Source of the DNA: Streptomyces sp. NRRL B-1347
GTDB lineage: Bacteria > Actinomycetota > Actinomycetes > Streptomycetales > Streptomycetaceae
Assembly: GCF_000720325.1 (NCBI RefSeq)
Contig: NZ_JOJM01000004.1
Coordinates: 186,001 to 250,000 of the forward strand
DNA: 64,000 nucleotides
Reading direction: 5' to 3'
The notes under the pieces are model-generated. The model saw only the letters and a list, made by a program, of their open reading frames with translations, was not told where the DNA came from and ran no database searches. The stretch's first letter is position 1. Each line of letters opens with the position of its first letter. A program made the position numbers and the translations under genes. Below, one piece after another: positions 8,497 to 16,980 of the stretch.

Positions 8497-8958
8497 TCAG
8501 CGGCCGGTGGATCCGTCGATCTGCTCGCGCAGGATGTCGGCGTGGCCCGCGTGCCGGCCGGTCTCTTCGATCATGTGCGCCAGGACCCATCGCATCGAGG
8601 GGCCCGCCCCCCGGCGCGGGGGCCGCGGGGCGGGAAGCGCCAGATCGGGGCAGGCGTCGATGACTTGGTTCGCCCGCTCGACGGTCCTGCGGTAGTCGGC
8701 GAGCAGGCTGTCGACGGTGTCCTCGGCCGACGGCCGCATGGTCGCGTGCCAGGGGCCGACCTCCTCACCGAGGAAGTAGAACCGCTCGACGATCGCCAGA
8801 TGCCTGAGCAGCCCGAGGAGGCTCGTGCCCGAGGGCACGCCGCCCCTCCGGACGTGCGGCTCCGGCACTCCGCTCACCTTGCCCGCGACCGAGTCACGCA
8901 GCTGATCGAGGATGCCCAGCAGGGTCGCCTTCTCGTCGTTGCCCGTGTCCGCGGTCAT
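8497..8958 (-). CDS. DinB family protein (DUF664 type)
   Basis: The protein has 153 residues of four-helix DinB-like type. The three metal-binding histidines are visible: LLRHLAIVERFYF near the middle, and HMIEETGRHAGHADILRE at the C-terminus. Relatives are thiol-dependent transferases or hydrolases that use mycothiol or similar thiols in actinobacteria, and exact chemistry is unknown. Its start overlaps the stop of the upstream methyltransferase by 4 bp, so the two are translationally coupled. Confidence 0.88.
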   Translation of the reverse strand: MTADTGNDEKATLLGILDQLRDSVAGKVSGVPEPHVRRGGVPSGTSLLGLLRHLAIVERFYFLGEEVGPWHATMRPSAEDTVDSLLADYRRTVERANQVIDACPDLALPAPRPPRRGAGPSMRWVLAHMIEETGRHAGHADILREQIDGSTGR

Positions 8959-9638
8959 ACGGCGGCCCGCTGGACGAGTAGGACGTTGTCGACGACGGTC
9001 GCGGTCTCACCGGCGGGTCCGGTGGCCCGGCGGCGGGGCATGTCGGCGCGCAGGACGGACCAGCGCGCCGGGTCGAGAGCGAGCTCGGCGGCGGTCTCGT
9101 CGGGCGTGGGGTAGTGGATGTCGGGGTCCTGGTTCCACGACCAGGGCGCGGTGGAGCCGTGGTCGACGACCAGCAGCAGACCACCGGGCCGCAGGGCCCG
9201 TGCGGCGGTGCGCAGGATGTCGGCGCGGGGCAGCTCGAACGGCGTCTGGAAGTACTGGGCGGAGACCAGGTCGAATCGACCCGCCGGGAAGCTGTCGGCC
9301 AGGTCGTGCCGCTCGGCGTTCACCAGCTCCCCGACGCCGAGCTCGCGGGCGCGCGCCCGTACCCGCTGGACGGCGGTGGCGGAGATGTCCACGGCGGTCA
9401 CGTGCCAGCCCTGCTGGGCCAGCCAGATCGAGTCGCCGCCGGGGCCGCAGCCCAGGTCCAGGGCGGCGCCGGGGCGCAGCGGCGCGGCGACCTCGGCGAG
9501 CAGCGGGTTGACGCGCGTGCCCCAGCCGCCGCGGGCGCGGTGGATCCGCTCCCAGAACTGGGCGGCGCTCTCCTCCTCCGCCGCGCCGTGCTCGCTTACG
9601 GTCTCGTCGGTGGGCTGTGACTGGTCGGTGGGACGCAT
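8955..9638 (-). CDS. Class I SAM-dependent methyltransferase
   Basis: The protein has 227 residues. Motif I is ALDLGCGPGGDSIWLAQ, followed by VTAVDISATAV (acidic residue that binds the ribose of SAM), NAERHDL and LRPGGLLLVVDHG. The fold is Rossmann type, as in the Methyltransf_25/UbiE groups. The substrate is not predictable. It is the first gene of a coupled pair with the DinB gene and is divergent from the XRE-cupin regulator. The early Glu-rich segment before motif I is probably disordered. Confidence 0.9.
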   Translation of the reverse strand: MRPTDQSQPTDETVSEHGAAEEESAAQFWERIHRARGGWGTRVNPLLAEVAAPLRPGAALDLGCGPGGDSIWLAQQGWHVTAVDISATAVQRVRARARELGVGELVNAERHDLADSFPAGRFDLVSAQYFQTPFELPRADILRTAARALRPGGLLLVVDHGSTAPWSWNQDPDIHYPTPDETAAELALDPARWSVLRADMPRRRATGPAGETATVVDNVLLVQRAAV

Positions 9639-9839
9639 CTGGGGTGCCCTTCGTGTTCGTCTTGGTCTTCGCCGGTCGCCGCCGCGCCGGAGGGGGTGCG
9701 GCCGTGCGCCACCGCCTTGGGGCGAGGCTGCTCCGCTGGGTGGGCCCCGGCTCGACTCGGATCCGTCGATGTGCCGACAGGATCGTCACGGCCGTTCCGC
9801 ACTTGCAAGGAAAGTTGCGGATACGCAAAATCGAGCGGC

Positions 9840-10418
9840 ATGGACACCCCCGCTGAAGACGTGCTGGCCGGAGTCGGGCCGAGGCTGCGCGCCCTGCGCC
9901 GGGCGCGCAACGCCACGCTCGCCGCCCTGGCGACGGAGACCGGCCTCACCGCGAGCACCCTCTCCCGCCTGGAGAACGGCAAGCTGCGCCCCACCCTTGA
10001 GCAGTTGCTGCCCCTGGCCCGTGCGCACGGCGTCCCGCTCGACGACCTCGTCGCCGCGCCACCCACCGGCGACCCGCGCGTGCACCTGCGGCCGGTGCGG
10101 CGGTCCGGGCTCGTGCTGGTGCCCCTGACCAGGCGGCCGGGCGGCATCCAGGCCTACAAGGTCATCTATCCGCCCGCGGGGCAGGTATCCACCACGAAGC
10201 GGCAGACCCACGAGGGCTACGGGTGGTTCTACGTCCTCGACGGACACGTCAGGTTCGTACTCGCCGAGGAGGAGTACCTCCTCGGCGCGGGCGAGGCCGT
10301 GGAGTTCGACGCCCGCGTACCGCACTGGATCGGCAGCGCCGAGAGCCGGCCCGCGGAAGTGCTCGTCCTGGTCGGCCCGCAGGGCGAGCACCCCCATGTG
10401 ACACCGGTCGGACGCTGA
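9840..10418 (+). CDS. XRE family regulator with C-terminal cupin
   Basis: 192 residues from ATG 9840. An N-terminal XRE HTH (LRALRRARNATLAALATETG, then TASTLSRLENG) is joined to a cupin domain (HEGYGWFYVLDGHVRF, later EAVEFDARVPHWI). This is the common HTH-cupin layout of small-molecule-responsive repressors. A longer in-frame start at 9696 exists but would add a low-complexity tail and is not favoured. It is divergent from the methyltransferase/DinB pair over a 201-bp gap and is its likely regulator. Confidence 0.9.
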   Translation: MDTPAEDVLAGVGPRLRALRRARNATLAALATETGLTASTLSRLENGKLRPTLEQLLPLARAHGVPLDDLVAAPPTGDPRVHLRPVRRSGLVLVPLTRRPGGIQAYKVIYPPAGQVSTTKRQTHEGYGWFYVLDGHVRFVLAEEEYLLGAGEAVEFDARVPHWIGSAESRPAEVLVLVGPQGEHPHVTPVGR

Positions 10419-10443
10419 GGAGCCAGAGGACCCATCGGGGTCG

Positions 10444-10767
10444 CTACTTGGGCGGGAGCTCGGCGGTGACGTCCATGGCCCAGGCCAGCCACTCGTCCAG
10501 GACGTCGTCGTCGAGGGTCTCCTCCGCCAGCAGGACCCAGCCCTTCTGGTCCTTGCCCCGGATCACCAGGGGTGCGGCGCCGGGGCGCGCCAGGGCTTCG
10601 GCGGTCCTGTCCTTGCCGACGCGGACCATGAGGCCCTCGTCGTACAGGTTGGCCAGCGCGTTTCCCTGGAGGAGGAAGGTCAGGCCGCTGAACATCCTCT
10701 TCGCGGCCACCCCCTCCGGCTCCAGCCGTTCCCTGATGCGTTCCGCGAGCACTTCGTCGTAAGCCAT
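10444..10767 (-). CDS. TfoX N-terminal domain protein
   Basis: 107 residues from ATG 10767 (MAYDEVLAERIRERL). The pattern VAAKRMFSGLTFLLQGNALAN, then LMVRVGKD and the C-terminal Trp-rich segment KGWVLLAEETLDDDVLDEWLAWA, is the TfoX_N domain. In gamma-proteobacteria TfoX controls competence. Actinobacterial stand-alone copies have no known role. It ends 25 bp from the convergent XRE-cupin gene. Confidence 0.88.
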   Translation of the reverse strand: MAYDEVLAERIRERLEPEGVAAKRMFSGLTFLLQGNALANLYDEGLMVRVGKDRTAEALARPGAAPLVIRGKDQKGWVLLAEETLDDDVLDEWLAWAMDVTAELPPK

Positions 10768-10885
10768 GACTCCACCTCGTCGTCGGACGGCCCGGGAGGG
10801 CGTGCTGTGGTCATCGTTTCCGTCGGGCGTGGGTGCGGCCACCCGTGGGCAGGGCGGTGCCCTGCCGTGCCGACCGACCGGCTGC

Positions 10886-11305
10886 TCACCGGCCCTGGTG
10901 GTGCGGCTGGAGGAGCTCGTGCACGGTTCCGGAGTCGTCGCGCAGGGTCGCGGAGATGCCCCACGGCCTGGGCTGCGGCTCCTGGACGAAGGTCACGCCC
11001 CGCGCGGACAGGTCGGCGAAAGCGGCGTGGCAGTCCTCGACGGTGAACGTGCAGCCGATCAGGACGCCCTTGGCGAGCAGCGCGGTGAGTTGCCCGGCGG
11101 ACTCGGGGTCCATCACCTGCGGCCCCGGGACCATCAGGGAGACCTGCACCTCCGGCTGGGCCTCGGCCCCCACGGTGACCCAGCGCATGCCGTCCCCGAA
11201 CGGCACGTCGGTGCGCGGCCGCAGGCCGAGCTTGTCGGTGAAGAACGTCTTGGCCGCGTCCTGGTCCAGCACCCAGACGACGGCCGTGTTCACTCCAGTA
11301 ATCAT
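10886..11305 (-). CDS. VOC family (glyoxalase/bleomycin-resistance fold) protein
   Basis: 139 residues from ATG 11305. Two beta-alpha-beta-beta-beta units are visible: NTAVVWVLDQDAAKTFFTDKLGLRP, and later GCTFTVEDCHAAFADLSARGVTFVQEP, ending with DDSGTVHELLQP, which supplies the usual metal-side Glu. The family covers glyoxalases, dioxygenases and antibiotic-binding proteins. It is divergent from the WYL regulator, a pairing that is frequent in Streptomyces and suggests that regulator controls it. Confidence 0.88.
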   Translation of the reverse strand: MITGVNTAVVWVLDQDAAKTFFTDKLGLRPRTDVPFGDGMRWVTVGAEAQPEVQVSLMVPGPQVMDPESAGQLTALLAKGVLIGCTFTVEDCHAAFADLSARGVTFVQEPQPRPWGISATLRDDSGTVHELLQPHHQGR

Positions 11306-11399
11306 GATCTTTCCTGTCTGTGCGGAGCTTGCGGACGATTCCCACGCTAGGGGCCCTTTAGGACAGCTCACGTCACTAATGCCTGGCAGTCTGGAAGGC

Positions 11400-12431
11400 A
11401 TGACCCAGGACCTGCCCGCCCGGATGCTGCGCCTGCTCTCCCTGCTCCAGACGCGCCGCACCTGGTCCGGCACCGAACTCGCCGAGCGGCTCGGTGTCAC
11501 CCTGCGCACCGTCCGCCGTGACATCGACCGGCTCCGCGATCTCGGCTACCCGGTCCAGGGCACCACCGGCACCGCGGGCGGCTACCGCCTGGCCGCCGGA
11601 ACCGACCTGCCCCCGCTGCTCCTGGACGACGAGGAAGCCGTCGCCATCGCCGTCGCCCTGCGCACCGCCACCAGCGGCGTCACCGGCATCGAGGAGACCG
11701 CGGTGCGCGCCCTGGCCAAACTCGAGCAAGTGCTACCGCAACGGCTGCGCCGCCAAGTGACCGCGATCCAGGCCACCGCCGCCCCGCTCCCCGTGCCCTG
11801 GAGCACAGGACCCGAGGCCGACCCCACCGTCCTCGCCACCCTGGCCACGGCCTGCCGCGACCACGAGACCGTCACCTTCACCTACCGGACCGGCAAAGGG
11901 GTCACCGGCCGGCGCCGGGCCGAACCGCACGCCCTGGTCGCCGCCGCCCCCGTCTGGTACCTCGTCGCCTACGACACCGAACACGACGAATGGCGGCTCT
12001 TCCGCATCGACCGCCTCACCGACCCCACCCCCACCGGCCACCGAGCCGCCGCCCGCGAACTGCCCGCCACCGACGCGGCCGCCTACGTCGCCGCCCGCCT
12101 GGCCGCCGCCCCCGCCCGCTACGCCTTCCACGCCGTCGTCCCCGCCGACCCCGCCACGGTCCGCGCCCGCACCCACGCCCTCCCCGACCGCGTACGCCGC
12201 GTCGACGAGACGACCAGCACCCTCGACCTCGCCGCCGACGACCCTCACCACATCGCCGGACAGCTCCTCGGCACCGACCTCGGCCCCAGCCACACCATCC
12301 ACGGCACCCCCGAACTCGCCCCTCACCTGGAAAGGCTCGCCCACCGCCTGCTGCGCGCGGCCCACGCGCTCAACAGACAAGGCCACCCGAGCGAGGAGTG
12401 CGCGGAGCCGGGCACCGGATGCGAGCCGTAG
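11400..12431 (+). CDS. HTH-WYL domain transcriptional regulator (YafY/PafC type)
   Basis: 343 residues from ATG 11400, which has a GGAAGG ribosome binding site. The N-terminus is an HTH_11 domain (RMLRLLSLLQTRRTWSGTEL, then LRTVRRDIDRLRDLGYP). The middle holds the WYL ligand-binding domain around VWYLVAYDTEHDEWRLFRIDRL. The C-terminal WCX-like extension completes normal length. WYL proteins bind nucleic-acid or nucleotide ligands and control divergent genes. The divergent VOC gene is 94 bp away. A second in-frame ATG at 11379 lacks a ribosome binding site. Confidence 0.9.
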   Translation: MTQDLPARMLRLLSLLQTRRTWSGTELAERLGVTLRTVRRDIDRLRDLGYPVQGTTGTAGGYRLAAGTDLPPLLLDDEEAVAIAVALRTATSGVTGIEETAVRALAKLEQVLPQRLRRQVTAIQATAAPLPVPWSTGPEADPTVLATLATACRDHETVTFTYRTGKGVTGRRRAEPHALVAAAPVWYLVAYDTEHDEWRLFRIDRLTDPTPTGHRAAARELPATDAAAYVAARLAAAPARYAFHAVVPADPATVRARTHALPDRVRRVDETTSTLDLAADDPHHIAGQLLGTDLGPSHTIHGTPELAPHLERLAHRLLRAAHALNRQGHPSEECAEPGTGCEP

Positions 12432-12433
12432 AC

Positions 12434-12468
12434 GCCGGTCGCGCCCTGAAGTCCGGGCGCGTACCGGC
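12434..12468. terminator. Strong bidirectional terminator hairpin
   Basis: GCCGGTCGCGCCC (12434-12446) pairs with GGGCGCGTACCGGC (12455-12468) with one bulged T and an 8-nt loop. It lies exactly between the end of the WYL gene and the convergent small membrane protein gene. Confidence 0.7.
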
Positions 12469-12734
12469 TAGTTGGTCTCCTCGGTGGCCGCGGTGCGGGT
12501 GCGGCGGCTCAGCAAGGTGGACCCCACGATCACCACGCCGATGGCAATGACCTTCGCGGCGCCGTGGTAGCCGGACGCCAGCTCCTGCGGGGTGCCGGGC
12601 AGTCGGAAGAGGACCAGCGCCGCGAGACCCCCGAAGACCATCAGTGCGACGGCCCCCCACGTCCCGAGGTCCGCCCACCAGGGCTCCGGGGCGTAACCCC
12701 GCTCGTCGGTGCGCTCAACGTCCTTGTCGACCAC
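12468..12734 (-). CDS. Small two-helix membrane protein, unknown
   Basis: 88 residues from GTG 12734, which has GGGAG 8 nt upstream. A charged N-terminus (DKDVERTDERGYAPEPWW) precedes helix 1 (TWGAVALMVFGGLAALVLF). A short loop follows, then helix 2 (AAKVIAIGVVIVGSTLL) and an Arg/Thr-rich cytoplasmic tail. A longer frame to 12839 exists but has no ribosome binding site and adds Pro-rich sequence. I do not recognise the family. It stands alone between a terminator and the NmrA-like gene. Confidence 0.65.
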   Translation of the reverse strand: MVDKDVERTDERGYAPEPWWADLGTWGAVALMVFGGLAALVLFRLPGTPQELASGYHGAAKVIAIGVVIVGSTLLSRRTRTAATEETN

Positions 12735-12863
12735 GGTCTGTTCTCCCGGCTGTGTGCATAGTGCATGTGCTGACGGTCGCACGGGAAGACGTGGGGCCGG
12801 TGCGGAAGGTTCCACCAGGTCAGACACTGGAGCCGACATCCTGTCAGGAGCGAGGACCCGGCC

Positions 12864-13703
12864 TCAGCGGAAGGCGGCGACATTGCGGGCGACCCAGTCG
12901 TGGAAGGGGCGCGGGGCGCGGCCGAGCACCCGTTCCACGTCCGGGCTGATCCGTAGTTCGGCCGGGTTCGGGGCGGAGATGATGTCCAGGGTGTCGTCGG
13001 CGAGTTCGGACGGTACGAACCGGGTCATCATGGACTTGGCCTCGGCGCGGGTGAGTTCGTGGAACCGCACCGGCGAGCCGAGCGCGGTGGCGATGACCTC
13101 CGCCTGCTGGCGCGGTGTGATCACCTGCGGCCCGGTCAGCTCGTACACTCCGCCGTTGTGACGGTCGTCCAGCAGGCAGGCCGCCGCGACCTCGGCGATG
13201 TCCGCCGGGTCGATGACCGGCACCCCCGCGTCGCCGAAGGGTGCGGCAACCATCCCCTGGGTACGGACGGACTCCGCCCAGGCCAGGGCGTTGGAGGCGA
13301 AGCCGCCCGGGCGCAGCACGGCCCAGCCGAGGCCGGACTCCCGCAACGCGTCCTCCAGCGCACGCATCGCGACCCGCGTCGGGCCGAGCGGCCTGGTCGA
13401 CACGCCCTGCGAGGAGAGCAGGACGACCCGGCTGATCCCGCTGGCCGCGGCCAGGTCGATGAGGTCGGCCGGCCTGGCTTCGGGGGCGTGCAGGTCGCCG
13501 GAGAGCAAAAGGAACAGCGCCTTCGCCCCCTCAAGCGCGGGCGCGAGGCTCGCCGGCTCGGCCAGGTCGGCCGTCACGTGCCGGACCCCGTCCGGCATCG
13601 GCGCCGCGTGCCGCGACACCGCCGTCACCTGCTCGCCCGCCTTCGCCAGGGCCTGCGTCAAAGGCCGCCCGATGTTCCCGGTGGCTCCGGTCACCACGAT
13701 CAT
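12864..13703 (-). CDS. NmrA-like NAD(P)-binding atypical SDR
   Basis: The protein has 279 residues. The N-terminus MIVVTGATGNIGRPLTQAL is the NAD(P)-binding GxxGxxG Rossmann motif of NmrA/QorB-like proteins. LFLLLSGD, VVLLSSQGVS and WAVLRPGGFASNAL are further family blocks, and the classical Tyr-x3-Lys pair is not evident. Relatives are quinone oxidoreductases or redox sensors. It is divergent from an HxlR regulator 91 bp away, the classical YtfG/YtfH arrangement, which supports a role in electrophile or quinone stress. Confidence 0.9.
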   Translation of the reverse strand: MIVVTGATGNIGRPLTQALAKAGEQVTAVSRHAAPMPDGVRHVTADLAEPASLAPALEGAKALFLLLSGDLHAPEARPADLIDLAAASGISRVVLLSSQGVSTRPLGPTRVAMRALEDALRESGLGWAVLRPGGFASNALAWAESVRTQGMVAAPFGDAGVPVIDPADIAEVAAACLLDDRHNGGVYELTGPQVITPRQQAEVIATALGSPVRFHELTRAEAKSMMTRFVPSELADDTLDIISAPNPAELRISPDVERVLGRAPRPFHDWVARNVAAFR

Positions 13704-13752
13704 GTTCAGCTCCTAGTCCGTTTGCGCTACGGCCCTTGACGCTAGAAGTCGG

Positions 13753-13787
13753 GCTTACTCTCCGTAAGGACGTACCCAGAGGTAAGC
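13753..13787. promoter_or_regulatory. GTAAG half-site array, candidate HxlR operator
   Basis: GCTTAC (13753-13758), GTAAG (13764-13768) and GTAAGC (13782-13787) form nested inverted repeats in the gap between the divergent NmrA-like and HxlR genes. The outer pair ends about 8 bp before the HxlR start, so binding there would block its own expression. Confidence 0.45.
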
Positions 13788-13794
13788 TCCGGAC

Positions 13795-14166
13795 ATGAAG
13801 GAAGGCGCGCAGCTGAGACGGGCCGAGGCGGGTCGGCGGTATGAGGTGTTTCACACCGACTGCCCCGCGCGTGACGTGGTCGACCACGTGACCAGCAGGT
13901 GGGGCGTCTGGGTGCTGATCTCCTTGCGCAGCAACGACCTTCGGTTCTACGAGCTGCGCGACAGCATCCAGGGCGTCAGCGAGAAGATGCTCGCCCAGAC
14001 CCTGCGCGCCCTGGTGCGGGACGGCCTGGTCCGGCGGGAGGTCGAGCCGACGACACCGCCCCAAGTCACCTACGGGCTGACCGAGTTCGGCCAGGACATC
14101 GGTGAGTCCCTGACGGACCTGCTCGACCGCGTCACACGGCGGCTGCCGCCCCCCACCGCGGGATAG
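13795..14166 (+). CDS. HxlR family transcriptional regulator
   Basis: The protein has 123 residues. The HxlR winged HTH is clear: HTDCPARDVVDHVTSRWGVWVL, then RFYELRDSIQGVSEKMLAQTLRALVRDGLVRREVEPTTPPQVTYGLT. The conserved cysteine near residue 23 is the residue that reacts with electrophiles in YodB/HypR-type members. It probably represses the divergent NmrA-like gene. The inverted repeats between them are a plausible operator. Confidence 0.92.
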   Translation: MKEGAQLRRAEAGRRYEVFHTDCPARDVVDHVTSRWGVWVLISLRSNDLRFYELRDSIQGVSEKMLAQTLRALVRDGLVRREVEPTTPPQVTYGLTEFGQDIGESLTDLLDRVTRRLPPPTAG

Positions 14167-14241
14167 CGCGGTAGCGGTCGGCCTCGAAGGCGCGTCCGGC
14201 GTGACCCCGAGCGCCGCGGTCGCGGGCGGACGGGTGGTCGG

Positions 14242-14697
14242 CTACGCCCCGATGTCCTCGTTCCACAGCTCCGGGTGGGCCTTCGTGAAGGCGGTCATCA
14301 GGGTGACGCAATCGGGGTCGTCCAGGACCACGACCTCCACGCCGTGCTCGGCCAGCCAGTCGTGCCCGCCGTGGAACGTCCGGGCCTCCCCGACGACGAC
14401 GCGGGAGATGCCGAACTGCCGGACCAGGCCGCTGCAGTACCAGCAGGGCGAGAGCGTCGTGACCATCGTCGTACCGCGGTACGAGCGCTGCCGTCCCGCC
14501 GCGCGGAACGCGGCGGTCTCCGCGTGGGCCGACGGATCGCCGTCCTGGACGCGGCGGTTGTGGCCGCGGCCGAGCAGGGTGGTTCCGTCCGGCGCGTACA
14601 GGGCGGCGCCGATCGGGATGCCGCCCTCGGCCAGACCGGCGCGCGCCTCCTCAAGAGCGGTGCGCAGCATGCGCCGGTCGTCGGATTCCCTCGACAT
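14242..14697 (-). CDS. Cytosine deaminase-like enzyme of the yeast Fcy1 type
   Basis: The protein has 151 residues. Zinc and proton-shuttle residues are HAE (58-60) and PCWYC (84-88). From recall, the sequence follows yeast cytosine deaminase Fcy1 closely outside the active site as well: EGGIPIGAALY, LLGRGHNRR-Q-G, TLSPCxxC, GI-R-VVGE, EVVVLDD and the C-terminal W-EDIG. The predicted reaction is cytosine to uracil (or a close purine/pyrimidine base) for salvage. This differs from the larger amidohydrolase-type CodA usual in bacteria. It stands alone between the HxlR gene and the DM13 gene. Confidence 0.85.
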   Translation of the reverse strand: MSRESDDRRMLRTALEEARAGLAEGGIPIGAALYAPDGTTLLGRGHNRRVQDGDPSAHAETAAFRAAGRQRSYRGTTMVTTLSPCWYCSGLVRQFGISRVVVGEARTFHGGHDWLAEHGVEVVVLDDPDCVTLMTAFTKAHPELWNEDIGA

Positions 14698-14879
14698 GCA
14701 GCTGTCCTCCTGGAGTGCGGGCGCCGCGGCCCGCCCAGCCTGGCACGGACCCGCCCCGGGCGGCGCGACGCGTCAGCGGGGGCACGTAAGACTTTCGTCA
14801 TGAGATTCAGGGAGTGTCGGGGACCCCGCGCACGTCGTACTGGGCAGGAGCACACCCGATCACTTCGCGGAGGCATGAC

Positions 14880-15398
14880 ATGGGACGCGTACGGCGCACG
14901 CTCGGCAGGCCGTGGTTCATCACGGTGCTGGTCACCGGGGTCGTGCTGGTGGGAGCGGGGCTGTACTGGTTCCAGCCGTGGAAGCTGTGGGTGGACGAGA
15001 CCGTACGGGACCCGCTGCCCGTGGCGGCGGCCGGGGACGACGCGCCCGAGGGCCTGGCCGACGGGGAGCTGATCAGCCACGAGCACGAGACCAGCGGCTC
15101 GATCCGGGTCCTGCGCCTCGCGGACGGCACCCGCGTCCTCCGCCTCACGGACCTGGACACGAGCAACGGACCCGCCCTGCGGGTCTGGCTCACCGACGCG
15201 GAAGTGAAGCCGGGCAAGGACGGCTGGCACGTGTTCGACGACGGCCGACACGTCAGCCTGGGCGCGCTCAAGGGCAACAAGGGCGACCAGAACTACCCGC
15301 TGCCCGCCGACCTCGACCTGAACCGGTACCGCAGCGTCTCCATCTGGTGCGACCGCTTCGACGTGTCCTTCGGCGCCGCCGAACTGACCCGCGCCTGA
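14880..15398 (+). CDS. Membrane-anchored DM13 domain protein
   Basis: 172 residues from ATG 14880. One N-terminal membrane anchor (about residues 12-32, WFITVLVTGVVLVGAGLYWF) is followed by an extracytoplasmic DM13 domain. That domain contains GELISHEHETSGSIRVLRLADGTRVLRLTDLDTSNGPAL, GHVSLG-like repeats, YPLPADLDLNRYRSVSIWCDRFDVSFGAAEL. The single Cys in VSIWCDRF is the conserved residue proposed to serve redox chemistry in DM13. AGG lies 3 nt before the start. The neighbours give no functional context. Confidence 0.88.
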   Translation: MGRVRRTLGRPWFITVLVTGVVLVGAGLYWFQPWKLWVDETVRDPLPVAAAGDDAPEGLADGELISHEHETSGSIRVLRLADGTRVLRLTDLDTSNGPALRVWLTDAEVKPGKDGWHVFDDGRHVSLGALKGNKGDQNYPLPADLDLNRYRSVSIWCDRFDVSFGAAELTRA

Positions 15399-15451
15399 CT
15401 GGTTGCAGCGGTGACTGCGGGAGTCGTTTCGCACGTGGGAGGCCTGCGGAT

Positions 15452-15469
15452 GCCCAGCGCCGGCTGGGC
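15452..15469. terminator. Hairpin between convergent DM13 and DUF1330 genes
   Basis: GCCCAGC (15452-15458) pairs with GCTGGGC (15463-15469) around a 4-nt loop in the gap between the convergent genes. A 7-bp GC stem is a plausible terminator. Confidence 0.45.
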
Positions 15470-15477
15470 CTCGCCGG

Positions 15478-15783
15478 TCAGTCGATGCCGTCGATGATGC
15501 GGAAGTCGCGCTCGACGCCGTCGGGGAGGGCCACCAGCGCCTTCTGGTACGCCTCGCTCTCGTATGCCGCGACGGCCTGTTCAAAGCTGTCGAACTCGAT
15601 CAGAACGACGCGCTGCGTGATTCCGGCCTCGTGGGCGACGACTCGACCGCCACGGGACGGAATCCGGGACAGGGTGCGCCCGCCCCCGGCCTGGACAGCC
15701 GGACCGGCCAGCTTGTCGTAGGCGGCCAGCCCCTCGGGGTCGGAAAGGGCGGGGTAGACACTGACCCAGTAGCCCTTAGGCAT
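15478..15783 (-). CDS. DUF1330 family protein
   Basis: 101 residues, the usual length. The start PKGYWVSVYPALSDPEGLAAYDKLAGPAVQAGGGR, then VVAHEAGITQRVVLIEFDSFEQAVAAYESEAYQ, is the dimeric alpha-beta barrel DUF1330 pattern. Function is unknown in general; relatives resemble small monooxygenase or stress proteins. It is divergent from the LysR gene at 15927, which may control it. Confidence 0.9.
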   Translation of the reverse strand: MPKGYWVSVYPALSDPEGLAAYDKLAGPAVQAGGGRTLSRIPSRGGRVVAHEAGITQRVVLIEFDSFEQAVAAYESEAYQKALVALPDGVERDFRIIDGID

Positions 15784-15926
15784 GGAAACCTCCTGTGTCC
15801 GGCCGGACGGGTCCGACTTCGAATGGGCACTTCATATGCGCAGGTTAGAGCTTGATCTGCGGCCGAGGGAAAGACCGGTACGGGATAGACTCAGAACGGA
15901 TCGTTATCAATCGGCGGGGAGGGCGC

Positions 15927-16829
15927 GTGGCGCCGGATACGGTGAGCCTGCGGTACTTCCTGGTGCTGGCGCAGGAGTTGAACTTCACCCGCGCGGCCGC
16001 ACGGATCGGTATCGCACAGCCCGCACTCAGCGCCCGGATGCGCCGACTGGAGGCGGAACTCGGTACGGCCCTGCTGGTCCGCAACACGCGTAGCGTCGTA
16101 CTGACCACGGCCGGTGCGGCTTTGGCGGAGTCCGCGCCGCCCGCGCTGGCGGCGCTGGACCGGGCATGGGACACCGCCCGGAGCGCGGCGGCCGGTGAAC
16201 TGGGCACGCTGCGCATCGGATACAGCCTCAGCACCGGGGCCGAGACGACACCGGCCCTGGTGGACAGGCTGATGCGCGGCAACAGCGGACTCGAGGTCGG
16301 CGCGGTCCCGATGGCGACACCGGAGATCTCCCCGGCGGTCGCCGACGGCCGCATCGATGCCGGGATCACCCGCGGTGAACAGCCGGGCCGTGGCGTGCGC
16401 CGGTTCCTGCTGCGGCGTGCGCGCATCGGGGTCCAGCTGGCGCGGCACCATCCGCTGGCCGAACACCCGGAGATCGAGATCGCCGACGCGGCCGCGTATC
16501 CGCTGCGACTCCCGGACCGTGCGGCCAACCCCGTGATCCACGATCAGCTGTCCGCACTGTTCCGGGACACCCGACCCCACCCCCGGTTCCACACGCCCGC
16601 AGTCTCTTTCGACATGTCTCAGCGCGACCTGCGCGACGGGGTCACCCTCGCCCCGGCCGGAGAAGCCGCGGCCACGGCACAACCGGCCGGTCTCACCTGG
16701 CGACCGCTACGAGGCGCGCCCAGCATGACGATCCACCTGGTCCTCCCGCGCGAGCAGTCGCCGCTGCACCGCCGCGTCCGTGCCGCCGCCAAAACCCTGG
16801 CGCACGAGCAGCACTGGCTGCCGGACTGA
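15927..16829 (+). CDS. LysR family transcriptional regulator
   Basis: 300 residues from GTG 15927, chosen for the GGGGAGG ribosome binding site just upstream and because the HTH begins at once. The HTH is VSLRYFLVLAQELNFTRAAARIGIAQPALSARMRRLEAELGTALL. The effector domain follows with LGTLRIGYSLSTGAE. The divergent DUF1330 gene 143 bp away is the likely target. No convincing T-N11-A box was identified. Confidence 0.9.
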   Translation: MAPDTVSLRYFLVLAQELNFTRAAARIGIAQPALSARMRRLEAELGTALLVRNTRSVVLTTAGAALAESAPPALAALDRAWDTARSAAAGELGTLRIGYSLSTGAETTPALVDRLMRGNSGLEVGAVPMATPEISPAVADGRIDAGITRGEQPGRGVRRFLLRRARIGVQLARHHPLAEHPEIEIADAAAYPLRLPDRAANPVIHDQLSALFRDTRPHPRFHTPAVSFDMSQRDLRDGVTLAPAGEAAATAQPAGLTWRPLRGAPSMTIHLVLPREQSPLHRRVRAAAKTLAHEQHWLPD

Positions 16830-16980
16830 CGCGCGAGAGGCCGAGCGCGACGGACGCCGAACCGGACAGGCACGGGGAACCGGCGGGAACGCCCGCCGCG
16901 CGGTGCGGGCCCGGCGGCCCCCTTCGGGCGTTCGGACCTCCCGGCGGGCCGGCGGGCACGCGGCGGGTCCGAATCGGATC

